From PFJX01 sp040757575 (GTDB lineage Bacteria; Pseudomonadota; Gammaproteobacteria; Burkholderiales; Thiobacillaceae), in NCBI GenBank assembly GCA_040757575.1, contig JBFLXA010000012.1, positions 27,773 to 91,772 of the forward strand: a stretch of DNA of 64,000 nucleotides. Reading direction: 5' to 3'. Shown one piece after another: positions 43,801-51,710 of the stretch. The notes under the pieces were generated by a model, which was given only the letters and a program-made list of their open reading frames with translations, was not told where the DNA came from and did not search any database. The stretch's first letter is position 1. Each line of letters starts with the position of its first letter. Made by a program: the position numbers and the translations under genes.

Positions 43801-43919
43801 GGGAAGGCGTCGATGGGCAGGACGCGCCAGGCCTGGATGCCCGCCGCCACCAGCAGCAGGGTGAGGCCCATGATCAGCAGCCTCTGGATGAGGGAAAACT
43901 CGGTCAGGCGGACTAGCAT
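40857..43919 (-). CDS. czcA: CzcA-type heavy-metal efflux RND pump
   Basis: This 1020-residue inner-membrane proton-driven pump has 12 transmembrane helices in the RND pattern. The TM4 motif GMLVDGAVVVVENVV carries the acidic proton-relay residue. The periplasmic part includes ARAGSDELGLDPMGLNETD, typical of heavy-metal (HME) members. Which metal (Co/Zn/Cd or Cu/Ag) it carries is not decidable here. It is directly preceded by czcB with no gap. Confidence 0.95.
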   Translation of the reverse strand: MLVRLTEFSLIQRLLIMGLTLLLVAAGIQAWRVLPIDAFPDVSTTQVKLILKAPGMTPEEVEKRIAAPIETEMLGIPKQRILRSVSKYGLTDITIDFEDGTDIYWARQQVAERLNNAMGDLPEGVTGGLSPITTPLSEIFMFTVEGEHLSLAERRALLDWVIRPQLRTLPGVADVNALGGLVKTFEVAPDNAAMSARGVTLAELSEAIQANNRNDGAGRLTEGEEVWLVRIEGAVKTLDDLAGIVVKNVDGIPVRVSDVAQVREGSLTRYGGVTKDGKGEAVEGLVLGLKGANAQLVIQGVKRKLAEIAPTLPQGVSIKTFYDRSALVERAVDTVSKALLEAIVLVLVLLFLFLGDVRAALTVAITLPLAALATFLLMQRFGLSANLMSLGGLAIAIGMLVDGAVVVVENVVSHLAHDQGGQSKLHRVFRAVREVATPTSAGVLIIMIVFLPLLTLEGLEGKLFIPVALTIIFALGAALILALTVVPVLSSWLLKEGSHGDPWLVRLSTRLYTPLLDFVLARDKLVMTVAAVLLVLAAALYPMVGKSFMPALDEGDLLLQLEKLPSISLEESLAQDQMVQRAIMQRIPEITGVVARAGSDELGLDPMGLNETDSFLVLKPMSQWREQDKEWLMGEIRTVMADFPGINYAFTQPIDMRVSEMLTGSRGDLAVKVFGPDIGQLNRLADQVETLLKEVPGAQDVFSQKNEGVQYFRVEVDRLALGRYGLGVDDVAGFLKAQLEGQALGIVQEGAKRTPLVVRAGEDVRLSPALFEALRIPTPSGLAIPLKEVAGLVRVDGPVAVKRENAARYVTVQSNVAGRDLVSFVDEAKARIVADIKLPEGYSVAYGGQFENQQRAAARLAVVVPVALALIFALLFATFKSMKQAGLVIGMVPFAMVGGIAALFVTGEYLSVPASVGFIALLGIAVLNGVVLVTYFNQLAAQGMAPDQVVREGALRRLRPVLMTASITAFGLIPLLLATGPGSEIQKPLAIVVVGGLFSSTALTLLMLPVLYRRFILKGQ

Positions 43920-45044
43920 TTACTCGCCCCCCATCCCCTGCCAGGCCGCCTTGAGGGCCGCCACGCTCTCCACGGCGACCTTCTCCTTACCGCTGAAGTC
44001 GCCGTCGATGGCGGCCGATTGGGCGGTCTGGCTCAGCACCTTCACCTGCTCGGGCTCGAAGCCGCCAGGGCGTTCCACGAACACCCAGCTCTGGCCCGCC
44101 TGGCGCACGATGGCCTTCACCGGCACGCGCCATTGCTTGTCGCCGGCCACGCCCTCTATGCGGGCGGAAACGCTCTGGTTCAGGCGCAGCAGCTTGTCGC
44201 GGTTGTTCACCCGGGCGCGGATGGGCACGGTCTGGGCCTCGCTCACGCCCCGGCCCACGGAAATCACCACGCCAGTTGCTTCCGTGCCGGGCACGCTGAC
44301 CTGCTGGCCGGTCTTCACTCGGGCCGCCATGTCCGCCGGGGCCTGTATTTCCAGCCAGAGAGGATCGAGTTGGGCCACCTTGAACAGCATGCCGGCGGTA
44401 TCCACCCGGGCACCGATGACAGCACCCTGTTCCAGCACCACGCCACTGATGGGGGCGCTCAAGACGATGCTGTCCGTCAACCTATCTCCCCTCTCCGCGG
44501 CCTTGATGGCCCCCTGGCCCAGGCCCATCAGACGCAGCCAGGCCCGCCGTTCATTGAGCACGGCGGCGGCGTGGGCCTGGTTGGCCCGGCTGTTCTGCAG
44601 GCGGGACTCGGGGATGATGCCTTCCTTGAAGAGGGCTTCGTCCCGCTGTGCCGATTCCTGGGCCAGGCGGGCCTGGACCGCTGCCTGGGCGATGTCCCGC
44701 TGGGCGCCGATGAGGCTTTCGCTCCGCAGCACGGCCAGGGTCTGTCCCGCCTTCACGGTGTCGCCGCTGGTTACCCGGACTTCGCTGAGGATGCCCGCCA
44801 TGGGGGCGGTCACCAGCCGTTCCTGGGTAGGGGGGATGGTGACCCGGGCGGGCAGACCCACGGTGACGGCGCCTGCATGGGCCACCAGGGGCGCGGTGCT
44901 CACGCGCAGGGCAGCCCGCTGGGCGGGGGTCAGGGATATCAGCTTGTCGCCGGCCTGGGCGGGCCAGGCGAAGGTCATGGCTGCCGCAAGGGCGACGGCT
45001 AGAAATGGCAGGGGAAAATTGTCTTGGCGCGGTGAGGTCATCAT
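43920..45044 (-). CDS. czcB: CzcB-type membrane fusion protein
   Basis: A 374-residue periplasmic adaptor between CzcA and CzcC. It has an N-terminal signal (PLPFLAVALAAAMTFAWPAQA), a lipoyl-type half (APMAGILSEVRVTSGDTVKAGQTL), an alpha-helical hairpin rich in Gln/Ala, and a beta-barrel segment. The start is ATG 45044 (a second ATG follows immediately); codons upstream are not conserved. It has no His-rich N-terminus like classic CzcB. Confidence 0.88.
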   Translation of the reverse strand: MMTSPRQDNFPLPFLAVALAAAMTFAWPAQAGDKLISLTPAQRAALRVSTAPLVAHAGAVTVGLPARVTIPPTQERLVTAPMAGILSEVRVTSGDTVKAGQTLAVLRSESLIGAQRDIAQAAVQARLAQESAQRDEALFKEGIIPESRLQNSRANQAHAAAVLNERRAWLRLMGLGQGAIKAAERGDRLTDSIVLSAPISGVVLEQGAVIGARVDTAGMLFKVAQLDPLWLEIQAPADMAARVKTGQQVSVPGTEATGVVISVGRGVSEAQTVPIRARVNNRDKLLRLNQSVSARIEGVAGDKQWRVPVKAIVRQAGQSWVFVERPGGFEPEQVKVLSQTAQSAAIDGDFSGKEKVAVESVAALKAAWQGMGGE

Positions 45045-45126
45045 GGAAGTGCGGTCAGGGTTGCTGGACGTGAAAAGAGACGGCGCGGGGCCCGCGCCGT
45101 CCGTGGAGTTGAAAAGGCCGGCTGTG

Positions 45127-45462
45127 TCAGCGGTTGCGCCCGCCGCCCGGGCCCATGCCACCGCCACCGGGGCCGCGCCCCCCACTGCCGATGCCCACGC
45201 CGCCGCCCATGGCAGGCGGTGTGTCGGGCAGTCTCATGTCCTGGGCCTTGGCCCTGGTCTGCATGGCCTCATGATGTTCCAGGCGGATTTGTTCGCGTTC
45301 CTGGGTCGTGGTGGCCGTACGCATCCTGTTGCGGTATTCGATGCGCTCCTGGTTTGTCATCAGCTGGCTGCCATAGATGACTTCGTCGGCCGCGTAAGCC
45401 GTGCCGGCAGCCAGGGTGATGGCCATGGCCAGCGCGGTCATGATCAGTTTCGTGGTCCTCAT
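45127..45462 (-). CDS. Small periplasmic protein with Gly-rich tail
   Basis: A 111-residue protein with signal peptide (TALAMAITLAAGTAYA) and a helical RIEYRNRMRTATTTQEREQ / RLEHHEAMQTRAKAQ region, followed by a Gly/Pro/Met-rich tail. It resembles small periplasmic proteins preceding metal-efflux operons. No function is known; His-His and Met residues may bind metal. It is the first gene of the czc operon, divergent from the two-component genes. Confidence 0.75.
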   Translation of the reverse strand: MRTTKLIMTALAMAITLAAGTAYAADEVIYGSQLMTNQERIEYRNRMRTATTTQEREQIRLEHHEAMQTRAKAQDMRLPDTPPAMGGGVGIGSGGRGPGGGGMGPGGGRNR

Positions 45463-45547
45463 GATGTGCTCCTGTCGCTAAGGTTTCGGTCCCGGCCGCC
45501 CGGCCGGAATGCCCGTGATCAACCTCGATTTGATTAGAGCAAGGGGA

Positions 45548-45585
45548 TGTAACCGGCCTGCAACGCGGAAAGGCCGTTTTTGTAA
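45548..45585. promoter_or_regulatory. Inverted TGTAA sites facing the czc operon
   Basis: TGTAA occurs at 45548-45552 and 45581-45585, the complement of the TTACA boxes at 45611-45625. Together they suggest that the adjacent response regulator binds several sites in this divergent region. Confidence 0.3.
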
Positions 45586-45610
45586 GGCGGTGTGGCAGGC
45601 CAGGGGCTTG

Positions 45611-45625
45611 TTACATGGATTTACA
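45611..45625 (+). promoter_or_regulatory. TTACA direct repeat upstream of the response regulator
   Basis: TTACA-TGGAT-TTACA, 10-base period, 61 bases before the response regulator start. A 10- or 11-base direct repeat is the typical binding pattern of OmpR-type regulators, so this may be its own operator. Confidence 0.45.
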
Positions 45626-45686
45626 AATTGGCCCATGGCAGCCAGGTGGCCGGAAAATAATGGTCATCAGGACAAGGAGCCGGAAC

Positions 45687-46403
45687 ATGAAGCAGGACCA
45701 TTTGCTGGTGGTGGACGACGATGCGGAACTGCGCACCCTGCTGCAGGATTACCTGGGGCAGGCGGGTTTTCGCGTCACCACCGTGGCCGATGGGCGCCAG
45801 ATGCAGCGTGCCCTGGAGGCCGCGCCTTTCGATATGGTCATTCTGGACATCATGCTGCCCGGGGAGGATGGCTTGTCCCTCTGCCGCAAACTGCGGGCCG
45901 AAAGCCGCATGCCCATTCTGATGCTCACCGCCCGGGGAGATGAGGTGGATCGCATCGTCGGTCTGGAGATGGGGGCGGACGACTACCTGTCCAAGCCTTT
46001 CAATCCGCGGGAATTGCTGGCCCGTGTGAAGAGCATCCTGCGGCGTGCCGGCAGCCTGCCGGAAAACCTGGCGGACGAGGATGTGCGCCGCTTCCGTTTC
46101 GAGGGGTGGACGCTGGATACCCGGACCCGGCAGCTGCTTTCCCCCTCCGGCGTGGTGGTGGATCTTTCGGGGGCGGAATACAAGCTGCTGCGTATCCTGC
46201 TGGAACATCCCAACCGGGTGCTCTCCCGGGATCAGATGCTGGAGTTCACCCAGGGCAGGGAGGCCAATGTGTTCGACCGGGCGGTGGATGTGCAGATCGG
46301 CCGCCTGCGCCGCAAGCTGGGGGACGACCCCCGGGAACCGCGCCTGATCAAGACCGTGCGCAACGAGGGTTACGTGCTGTCTGTGCCTGTGGAACGGCAG
46401 TGA
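45687..46403 (+). CDS. OmpR-family response regulator
   Basis: This 238-residue regulator has a receiver domain with DDD near residue 10-12, the phospho-Asp in ILDIMLPGEDG and the Lys in DDYLSKPFNPREL. The C-terminal winged helix includes RVLSRDQMLEF and DRAVDVQIGRLRRKLGD. ATG 45687 follows AAGGAG. It is divergent from the czc operon and followed by its kinase, so it probably senses metal or envelope stress. Confidence 0.93.
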   Translation: MKQDHLLVVDDDAELRTLLQDYLGQAGFRVTTVADGRQMQRALEAAPFDMVILDIMLPGEDGLSLCRKLRAESRMPILMLTARGDEVDRIVGLEMGADDYLSKPFNPRELLARVKSILRRAGSLPENLADEDVRRFRFEGWTLDTRTRQLLSPSGVVVDLSGAEYKLLRILLEHPNRVLSRDQMLEFTQGREANVFDRAVDVQIGRLRRKLGDDPREPRLIKTVRNEGYVLSVPVERQ

Positions 46404-46418
46404 GGAGGCCATGAGGCC

Positions 46419-47729
46419 ATGAAACGCATCGATTCCATCTATATGCGGGTGGCAGGGGTGCTGCTCATAGGCCTGCTGGCGGCCCAGTGGATATCCGAGC
46501 AGCTCTACCAGGAAGAACGGGAGCGGTTGCTGTCCCACCTCATCGCCGGCCCTCTGGTGAAGCGCCTGGGGGCGGTGGCGGACCAACTGGACCACACCCC
46601 CGTGATGGAACGTCCCGCCCTGTTGCGGGCGTTCACCTCGCCACGCATCGCCTTCAGCCTGGCGGACCGGCCGGCGGATGGCATCCACGACGGCGCCCTG
46701 GACAAGCTCCAGGCCCGTCTGCGCCAGGAGATGGGCGCCATGCGCCGGGTCACAGTGGCCAGCGGGCCCCACGAAACCGCCGACGGTGTGCCCATCCTGA
46801 CCCGTATCTCCTTCTCGCTGCGGGACGGCCAGATCATCCTGGCCACCCACCATTTCCCTGGTGAAGAGCAGGTGGTCCCGAGCCGCCACCTGCCCTTGCT
46901 GGCGGGGTATTTTCTTGCCATCGCCCTGCTGGCCCTGGTGGCCATGCGCTGGGCGGTGGAGCCCCTGCGCCGCATGGCGGCGGCGGCTGACGCCCTGGGC
47001 CGGGACCTTAGCGGTCCGCCCCTGCCGGAAACCGGCCCCCGGGAAGTGCGCCAGGCCGCCCACGCCTTCAACACCATGCAAAGCCGCCTGGGCAGTTTTC
47101 TGGAGGACCGCTTGCGTATCCTGGCGGCCGTGTCCCACGACCTCAAGACGCCCATCACGCGCATGAAGCTACGTGCCGAAATGCTGGTGGATGAGGCTCA
47201 GCGAGAGAAATTCCTGCTGGATCTGGAAGAAATGGAAACCATGATCAGCGCTACCCTGGATTTCCTGCGGGGGGAGGCGGACAAGGAATCCGGGGTGCTT
47301 TTGGATGTCAATGCCTTGCTCTTCACGCTGCAGGACGATATGGCAGCTCTGGGGGAGGAGGTGGACGTGGAAGGTGAAGCCGCCCAGCCTCTCCAGGCCA
47401 GGCCCCAGGCCCTCAAGCGTTGTCTTTCGAACCTGCTGGAGAATGCAGTGCGTTATGGCGGCAAGGCACACGTTCGGGTTGAAGATGGTCCCATCGAGTT
47501 GAAACTGCATATCGATGATGAGGGGCCGGGCATTCCGGTGGAAAAACTGGAGCAGATGTTCGAGCCGTTCCGCAGGGGAGAGGATTCCCGCAACCGGGCC
47601 ACGGGAGGCGTAGGCCTGGGGCTGGCCATTGCCCGCAACCTGGCCCGGGCCCATGGGGGAGAGGTGGTCCTGGAAAACCGGCCGGAAGGCGGCATCAGGG
47701 CAACCGTGACCCTGCCCAGAGGGGCTTGA
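46419..47729 (+). CDS. Sensor histidine kinase
   Basis: This 436-residue kinase has two transmembrane segments (about 10-27 and 160-178) flanking a periplasmic sensor domain, a HAMP region, the H-box AAVSHDLKTPITRMK, the N-box NLLENAVRYGG and a GLGLAIARNLA G-box. It partners the response regulator 15 bases upstream. The ligand is unknown, but linkage to CzcCBA suggests metal. Confidence 0.92.
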   Translation: MKRIDSIYMRVAGVLLIGLLAAQWISEQLYQEERERLLSHLIAGPLVKRLGAVADQLDHTPVMERPALLRAFTSPRIAFSLADRPADGIHDGALDKLQARLRQEMGAMRRVTVASGPHETADGVPILTRISFSLRDGQIILATHHFPGEEQVVPSRHLPLLAGYFLAIALLALVAMRWAVEPLRRMAAAADALGRDLSGPPLPETGPREVRQAAHAFNTMQSRLGSFLEDRLRILAAVSHDLKTPITRMKLRAEMLVDEAQREKFLLDLEEMETMISATLDFLRGEADKESGVLLDVNALLFTLQDDMAALGEEVDVEGEAAQPLQARPQALKRCLSNLLENAVRYGGKAHVRVEDGPIELKLHIDDEGPGIPVEKLEQMFEPFRRGEDSRNRATGGVGLGLAIARNLARAHGGEVVLENRPEGGIRATVTLPRGA

Positions 47730-47796
47730 GGCGTTTATCCCTAGACCCTGGCTGACTTCTACTTGGCCCGGATCAACTCGGCCAGACCGGCAGGGT

Positions 47797-48033
47797 TTAC
47801 GCGTCGCCAGACTCTGCCTGCCGTCGATGGTGAACCTTCTTTTTTACCTTGCCCGCCACATAGGCAGTGAATTCCTCGACGTTCCGGTAGCCGTGCATCA
47901 GCACCAGATCCGCCAGGGCATCGATGAGCCGGCGGGTGGATTCCACTTCCGCCAGGCTGCGATTGCAGGTCAGGCAGGTTTCGCCGTCGTCCCGGCAGGC
48001 GGTCTTGCCCTGGCAGGGGGTGAAGGTCTTCAT
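47797..48033 (-). CDS. Small Cys-containing protein
   Basis: This 78-residue protein starts MKTFTPCQGKTACRDDGETC with CxTCN next, giving four Cys in the first 23 residues (a possible zinc or Fe-S knuckle), followed by a helix and a basic tail VKKKVHHRRQ. The family is unknown to me. It lies 19 bases after the DUF6156-like gene in the same direction, downstream of the nifA/AAA genes. Confidence 0.65.
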   Translation of the reverse strand: MKTFTPCQGKTACRDDGETCLTCNRSLAEVESTRRLIDALADLVLMHGYRNVEEFTAYVAGKVKKKVHHRRQAESGDA

Positions 48034-48052
48034 TGGTTTCTCCTGCTCCGGG

Positions 48053-48349
48053 TTAAACGGGGTTGCCTGCGGCGTCAAAGGCCATGACCGTGACTTCGCC
48101 GTCGATGTCGCTGATCTCCGCCTGCTCCAGGCTGCCATCGGCCCGGTAGGTATAGCGGTGGGCCAGTTCGATTTCACCGTACACCATCTTGTCGAAGCCC
48201 AGCAGGCGTTCAGCGTCGTAATAGCCCTTGAAGAAGGTGTTGCGGTTGTCCACCTCGGCCGCAGTCAGGGGTGTGACCAGCTTGAAGGGCAGTTTGACGC
48301 CGGAGTAGGTGAGGAAATGGCGGCATTCGCCGGGGGTGGGGTTGGTCAT
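48053..48349 (-). CDS. DUF6156-like small protein
   Basis: A 98-residue protein reading ECRHFLTYSGVKLPFKL, RNTFFKGYYD and GFDKMVYGEIELAHRY. It resembles what I recall as DUF6156, found near nif genes of other betaproteobacteria. The function is unknown. It is co-directional with the Cys protein and the nifLA genes. Confidence 0.7.
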   Translation of the reverse strand: MTNPTPGECRHFLTYSGVKLPFKLVTPLTAAEVDNRNTFFKGYYDAERLLGFDKMVYGEIELAHRYTYRADGSLEQAEISDIDGEVTVMAFDAAGNPV

Positions 48350-48380
48350 GGTTTCTATGGATCGGTAGTGGAAGGAATGA

Positions 48381-48436
48381 CCCTCTCCCCAACCCTTTAT
48401 GCCCGCGGGGTGCTCTCCCGCTTGCGGGCGAGGGGC
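48381..48436. repeat. Palindromic repeat before the small ORFs
   Basis: CCCTCTCCCC and CTCTCCCGC-TT-GCGGGCGAGGGG make a degenerate copy of the window's palindrome family. It lies between the AAA+ ATPase gene and the DUF6156-like gene. Confidence 0.7.
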
Positions 48437-48442
48437 TAAGGT

Positions 48443-50137
48443 CTAGTGGTGCAGGTCCAGGGCGCGGAACATGGCGCAGCGGCGGAAGGCCTCCAGGTCG
48501 GGCGGGGTCCGTTTCTGGCGACAGTACTTGGCCACCAGCTTGGCCAGGCCCTTGATGTCCCGGCCCGAGGCGGTGGGAAACAGATTCACCAGTTCTTCCA
48601 CCAGGGGGGCGTCCAGGTCCAGTTCGAACTGGCCGGCCATCACCTGCCAGATGCGGCGGCGGGCTTCGTCGTCCGGGGGGCTGTACTTGATGAGGGCGAT
48701 GCAGCGGGAGACGATGGCCTCGTCGATGTCGTCCACCCGGTTTGTGGTGAGGAACAAGAGGCCGTTGAAGTATTCCAGCACCCGCAGGAAGACCCCCACC
48801 ACGGCATTCATGGCAATGTCGTCATCCCGCCGTTTGATGTACACGTCCGCTTCATCGATGAGCATCACCGCCCCCCAGCGCTGGGCCCGGGTGAGCACGT
48901 CCTTGAGGGTGGTTTCCATGGCCGCCACGTTGAGGCCCAGTTGCCCGGAATGCACCCGGTACAGGGGCCGGCGGATGATCTCCGCGTAGACCTCGGCGGT
49001 GAGGGTCTTGCCCACCCCGGGCGGCCCGGCACACAGCACCGTGGTGCCGCCGGACTTGCCGGCGACGATGTCGTCCATGAGCACGTCCATCTCGGCGGTG
49101 AGGATGTCGATGAGGTCCGTCTGGTCTTCAGGCAGCACCAGCTTGCCCTTCAGTTGCGGCTGGTACTGGTAGGGCTGGAGGTCATCCACGTGGACCCAGA
49201 CGTAGTGGTGCAGGTCCAGGTGGAACAGGAGGATGTAGAAATGCACCGGCAACTGGGTGAACAGGCCCGGCGTCATTTCGTCGCGCAGTTTCTCGGTGGC
49301 TTCGTCGGCCTTGTAGCGCAGGCTCTTGCCGGCCCGGCGCAGGTAGGTGCCGAGGATGTCGCCGGGGGCGTCCAGGCCCAGGGCCCGGTCGCTCAAGATG
49401 GCCTCGTCGTTCACCAGGCGGGCCTCGCCGCCGCTGCTGGATAGCACCACCACGTCCTTGCGGGACCAGTCCGTGTCCCGGTGGGTGGCGGCGGGGTTTT
49501 CGGCATAGATGCCCACGCCCCGGCCGGAAAACTGGGCGCCGTGGCGGGCCCGCCAGTCGAAGAAACGCTCGGCAGCTTCGTCGTAGGCGGCGATGAGCTC
49601 CGGGGTTTCCTTCAGATAGCCCTTGGCGGCGAACATCTCCGGCACCGTGCGGCCTTCGATGTCCTTGGCCACGAACATGAGGGTGGCGCTGGCCAGCCGG
49701 CCCCGGGCATTGGCCTTGAGCTCCACCAGAACCCGGCCCGTCTCTTCGCTGGAGGCAGGGGTATAGTCCAGGCGGGTGACCACCCAGGCCTGGGGCTTGG
49801 CGGACAGGGGGCTGCTGAACAGCCAGCCCCGCCGGGCTCCCTCGGCCAAGTAGCGGGCCATGGCGGGCACCAGGGGTTCCAGATCCTCGCCGCTGTAGCG
49901 GTGGCCAGCGTCTGCCAGGGCCTGGCGGACGGCATCGATGCGGCCCGCCCGGGCAGCGTGGCCCGGGTCCCCAAGACCCGCATACAGGTCCCGCAGGAAA
50001 GCCAGTTCCGCCTGGCCGAAACGGCTCAGGGGGGCTTCCACCCGGTTGCCCAGACGCAACTGTTCTGAAAGGGGCGCCAGGTGGGGGAAGGCCTGCACCA
50101 TGGCCTCTACCTGGGGGCGTTCGAGGACCAGTTTCAT
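48443..50137 (-). CDS. AAA+ ATPase downstream of nifA
   Basis: A 564-residue protein. The N-terminal ~330 residues are unassigned, with a segment reading LFHLDLHHYVWVHVDDL. The C-terminal half is an AAA+ domain: Walker A GPPGVGKTLTAE (about 366-377), Walker B VMLIDEADVYI, a sensor LFLTTNRVDDID and Arg finger region DEAIVSRC. It is probably a remodelling ATPase. The gene lies 13 bases after nifA, so it is likely in the nifLA transcript; its substrate is unknown. Confidence 0.8.
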   Translation of the reverse strand: MKLVLERPQVEAMVQAFPHLAPLSEQLRLGNRVEAPLSRFGQAELAFLRDLYAGLGDPGHAARAGRIDAVRQALADAGHRYSGEDLEPLVPAMARYLAEGARRGWLFSSPLSAKPQAWVVTRLDYTPASSEETGRVLVELKANARGRLASATLMFVAKDIEGRTVPEMFAAKGYLKETPELIAAYDEAAERFFDWRARHGAQFSGRGVGIYAENPAATHRDTDWSRKDVVVLSSSGGEARLVNDEAILSDRALGLDAPGDILGTYLRRAGKSLRYKADEATEKLRDEMTPGLFTQLPVHFYILLFHLDLHHYVWVHVDDLQPYQYQPQLKGKLVLPEDQTDLIDILTAEMDVLMDDIVAGKSGGTTVLCAGPPGVGKTLTAEVYAEIIRRPLYRVHSGQLGLNVAAMETTLKDVLTRAQRWGAVMLIDEADVYIKRRDDDIAMNAVVGVFLRVLEYFNGLLFLTTNRVDDIDEAIVSRCIALIKYSPPDDEARRRIWQVMAGQFELDLDAPLVEELVNLFPTASGRDIKGLAKLVAKYCRQKRTPPDLEAFRRCAMFRALDLHH

Positions 50138-50150
50138 AGCTGTCTATGCC

Positions 50151-51710
50151 TCAGATCTGCCGTACCTTGATGTTCAGGGTCTGGATGCGATAGGCGATCT
50201 GCCGGGGGGTCATGTTCAGCAGGCGGGCGGCCTTGGCCTGGACCCAGCCCGCTTGCTCCAGGGCGGCAATGACCCGTTCCCGTTCGTCCAGGTTGGGGTC
50301 GTCCAGGTCCAGGCCCTGGCCGCCACCGCCACCCTTGGAGGCGGTGACGCTTTCCTCAATGCCGGTGAGCAGCACCGCGTCCCGGTCGATGGTGCCGTCC
50401 TCGCTCATCACCGCGGCCCGCTCCAGGCAGTTTTCCAGCTCCCGCACGTTGCCGGGCCAGTCGTGGTGCATGAGCACCCTGAGGGCGCTGTCGGTCATGT
50501 CCAGGGGGCGGCCCTGGTTGCGGCCGATTTTTTCGATGAGATGCCGGGCGATGCTGGGAATGTCTTCCATGCGCTCCCGCAGGGCCGGCAGATAGATGGG
50601 CATGACGTTGAGGCGGTAGTAAAGGTCTTCGCGGAACTTGCCCACCTCCACGTCCCCTTCCAGGTCCCGGTGGGTGGCGGCGATGACCCGCACGTCGATC
50701 TTGATGGTGCGGGTGCCCCCCACCCGTTCCAGCTCACCTTCCTGCAACACCCGCAGCAGCTTGGCCTGGAAGGCGGGGGAGACCTCGCCGATCTCGTCCA
50801 GGAACAGGGTGCCCCCGTCCGCCTGTTCGAAGCGTCCCTTGCGCTGGTTCATGGCGCCGGTGAAAGCGCCCTTTTCATGGCCGAAGAGTTCGGATTCCAG
50901 CAGATTCTCCGGCAGGGAGGCGCAGTTGAGCTTGACGAAGTTGTTCTTCGCCCGGGGGGAGTTGTAGTGGATGGCGTTGGCGATGAGTTCCTTGCCGGTG
51001 CCTGTTTCCCCCCGGATCAGGACTGTGGTGTTCCACTTGGCGACCTGGCGTACCTGTTCGAACACCCGGCGCATGCTGGTGGTGTGGCCGACAATGTTGT
51101 CGAAGCCATACTGGGCCCGAACGGTGCGGCGCAATTGGTCCCGCTCGTCCTGGAGGGCCTGTTTTTCCTCCTCCACCTGCCAGGACAGGCGCACGGTCTG
51201 GCCGATGAGGTTGGCGGCCATCTCCAGGAAGCGGGCCAGGTCCGGCAGGGTGCCCCGGTCCTCCAGGGACGGTTGGGCCGCCAGGGCGCCGGCAATGGTG
51301 TGCCCTACCCGGATGGGCACCCCCACGAAGGGGCCGTCCGGGTCGTAGATGCCCAGCTTGCCCCGGAAGCGGGGTTCCTCGCTGATGCGCTTCAACACCA
51401 CCCGGTCGCCGGCCTCCAGGATCAGGCCGATGACCCCTTCCCCCTGCTGGTAGCGAACGTCATCGATGCGCAGGGTGCCGATGCCATGCACCGCCGCCAC
51501 CTGTTGCTCGCCGCTGGCCTCGTCCGTCAGCGTGACCATGCCCCGTTCCAGGCCCACGCCTTCGTGCAGGGCCTGCAGAACGCCGGCCAGGGTCTGCTTC
51601 AAGTCCAGGGAGCGGGACAGGACCTGGCTCACCTGGAACAGGGTGTCCAGTTCAGCGGCCAACTGGTCGTGCTTTCGGCGCAAGCCCGTGTCCTGGCTGT
51701 ATAGGCTCAT
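50151..51710 (-). CDS. nifA: Nif-specific sigma-54 activator NifA
   Basis: The 519-residue activator of sigma-54 nif promoters. An N-terminal GAF domain (about 20-175) is followed by the AAA+ domain with RGETGTGKE, the sigma-54 contact loop GAFTGA and GTLFLDEIGE, then a Gly-rich linker and the C-terminal Fis-type HTH (AARLLNMTPRQIAYRIQ). The linker lacks the Cys-x4-Cys found in oxygen-sensing alpha-proteobacterial NifA, consistent with control by the adjacent NifL. Its ATG overlaps the nifL stop. Confidence 0.97.
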   Translation of the reverse strand: MSLYSQDTGLRRKHDQLAAELDTLFQVSQVLSRSLDLKQTLAGVLQALHEGVGLERGMVTLTDEASGEQQVAAVHGIGTLRIDDVRYQQGEGVIGLILEAGDRVVLKRISEEPRFRGKLGIYDPDGPFVGVPIRVGHTIAGALAAQPSLEDRGTLPDLARFLEMAANLIGQTVRLSWQVEEEKQALQDERDQLRRTVRAQYGFDNIVGHTTSMRRVFEQVRQVAKWNTTVLIRGETGTGKELIANAIHYNSPRAKNNFVKLNCASLPENLLESELFGHEKGAFTGAMNQRKGRFEQADGGTLFLDEIGEVSPAFQAKLLRVLQEGELERVGGTRTIKIDVRVIAATHRDLEGDVEVGKFREDLYYRLNVMPIYLPALRERMEDIPSIARHLIEKIGRNQGRPLDMTDSALRVLMHHDWPGNVRELENCLERAAVMSEDGTIDRDAVLLTGIEESVTASKGGGGGQGLDLDDPNLDERERVIAALEQAGWVQAKAARLLNMTPRQIAYRIQTLNIKVRQI

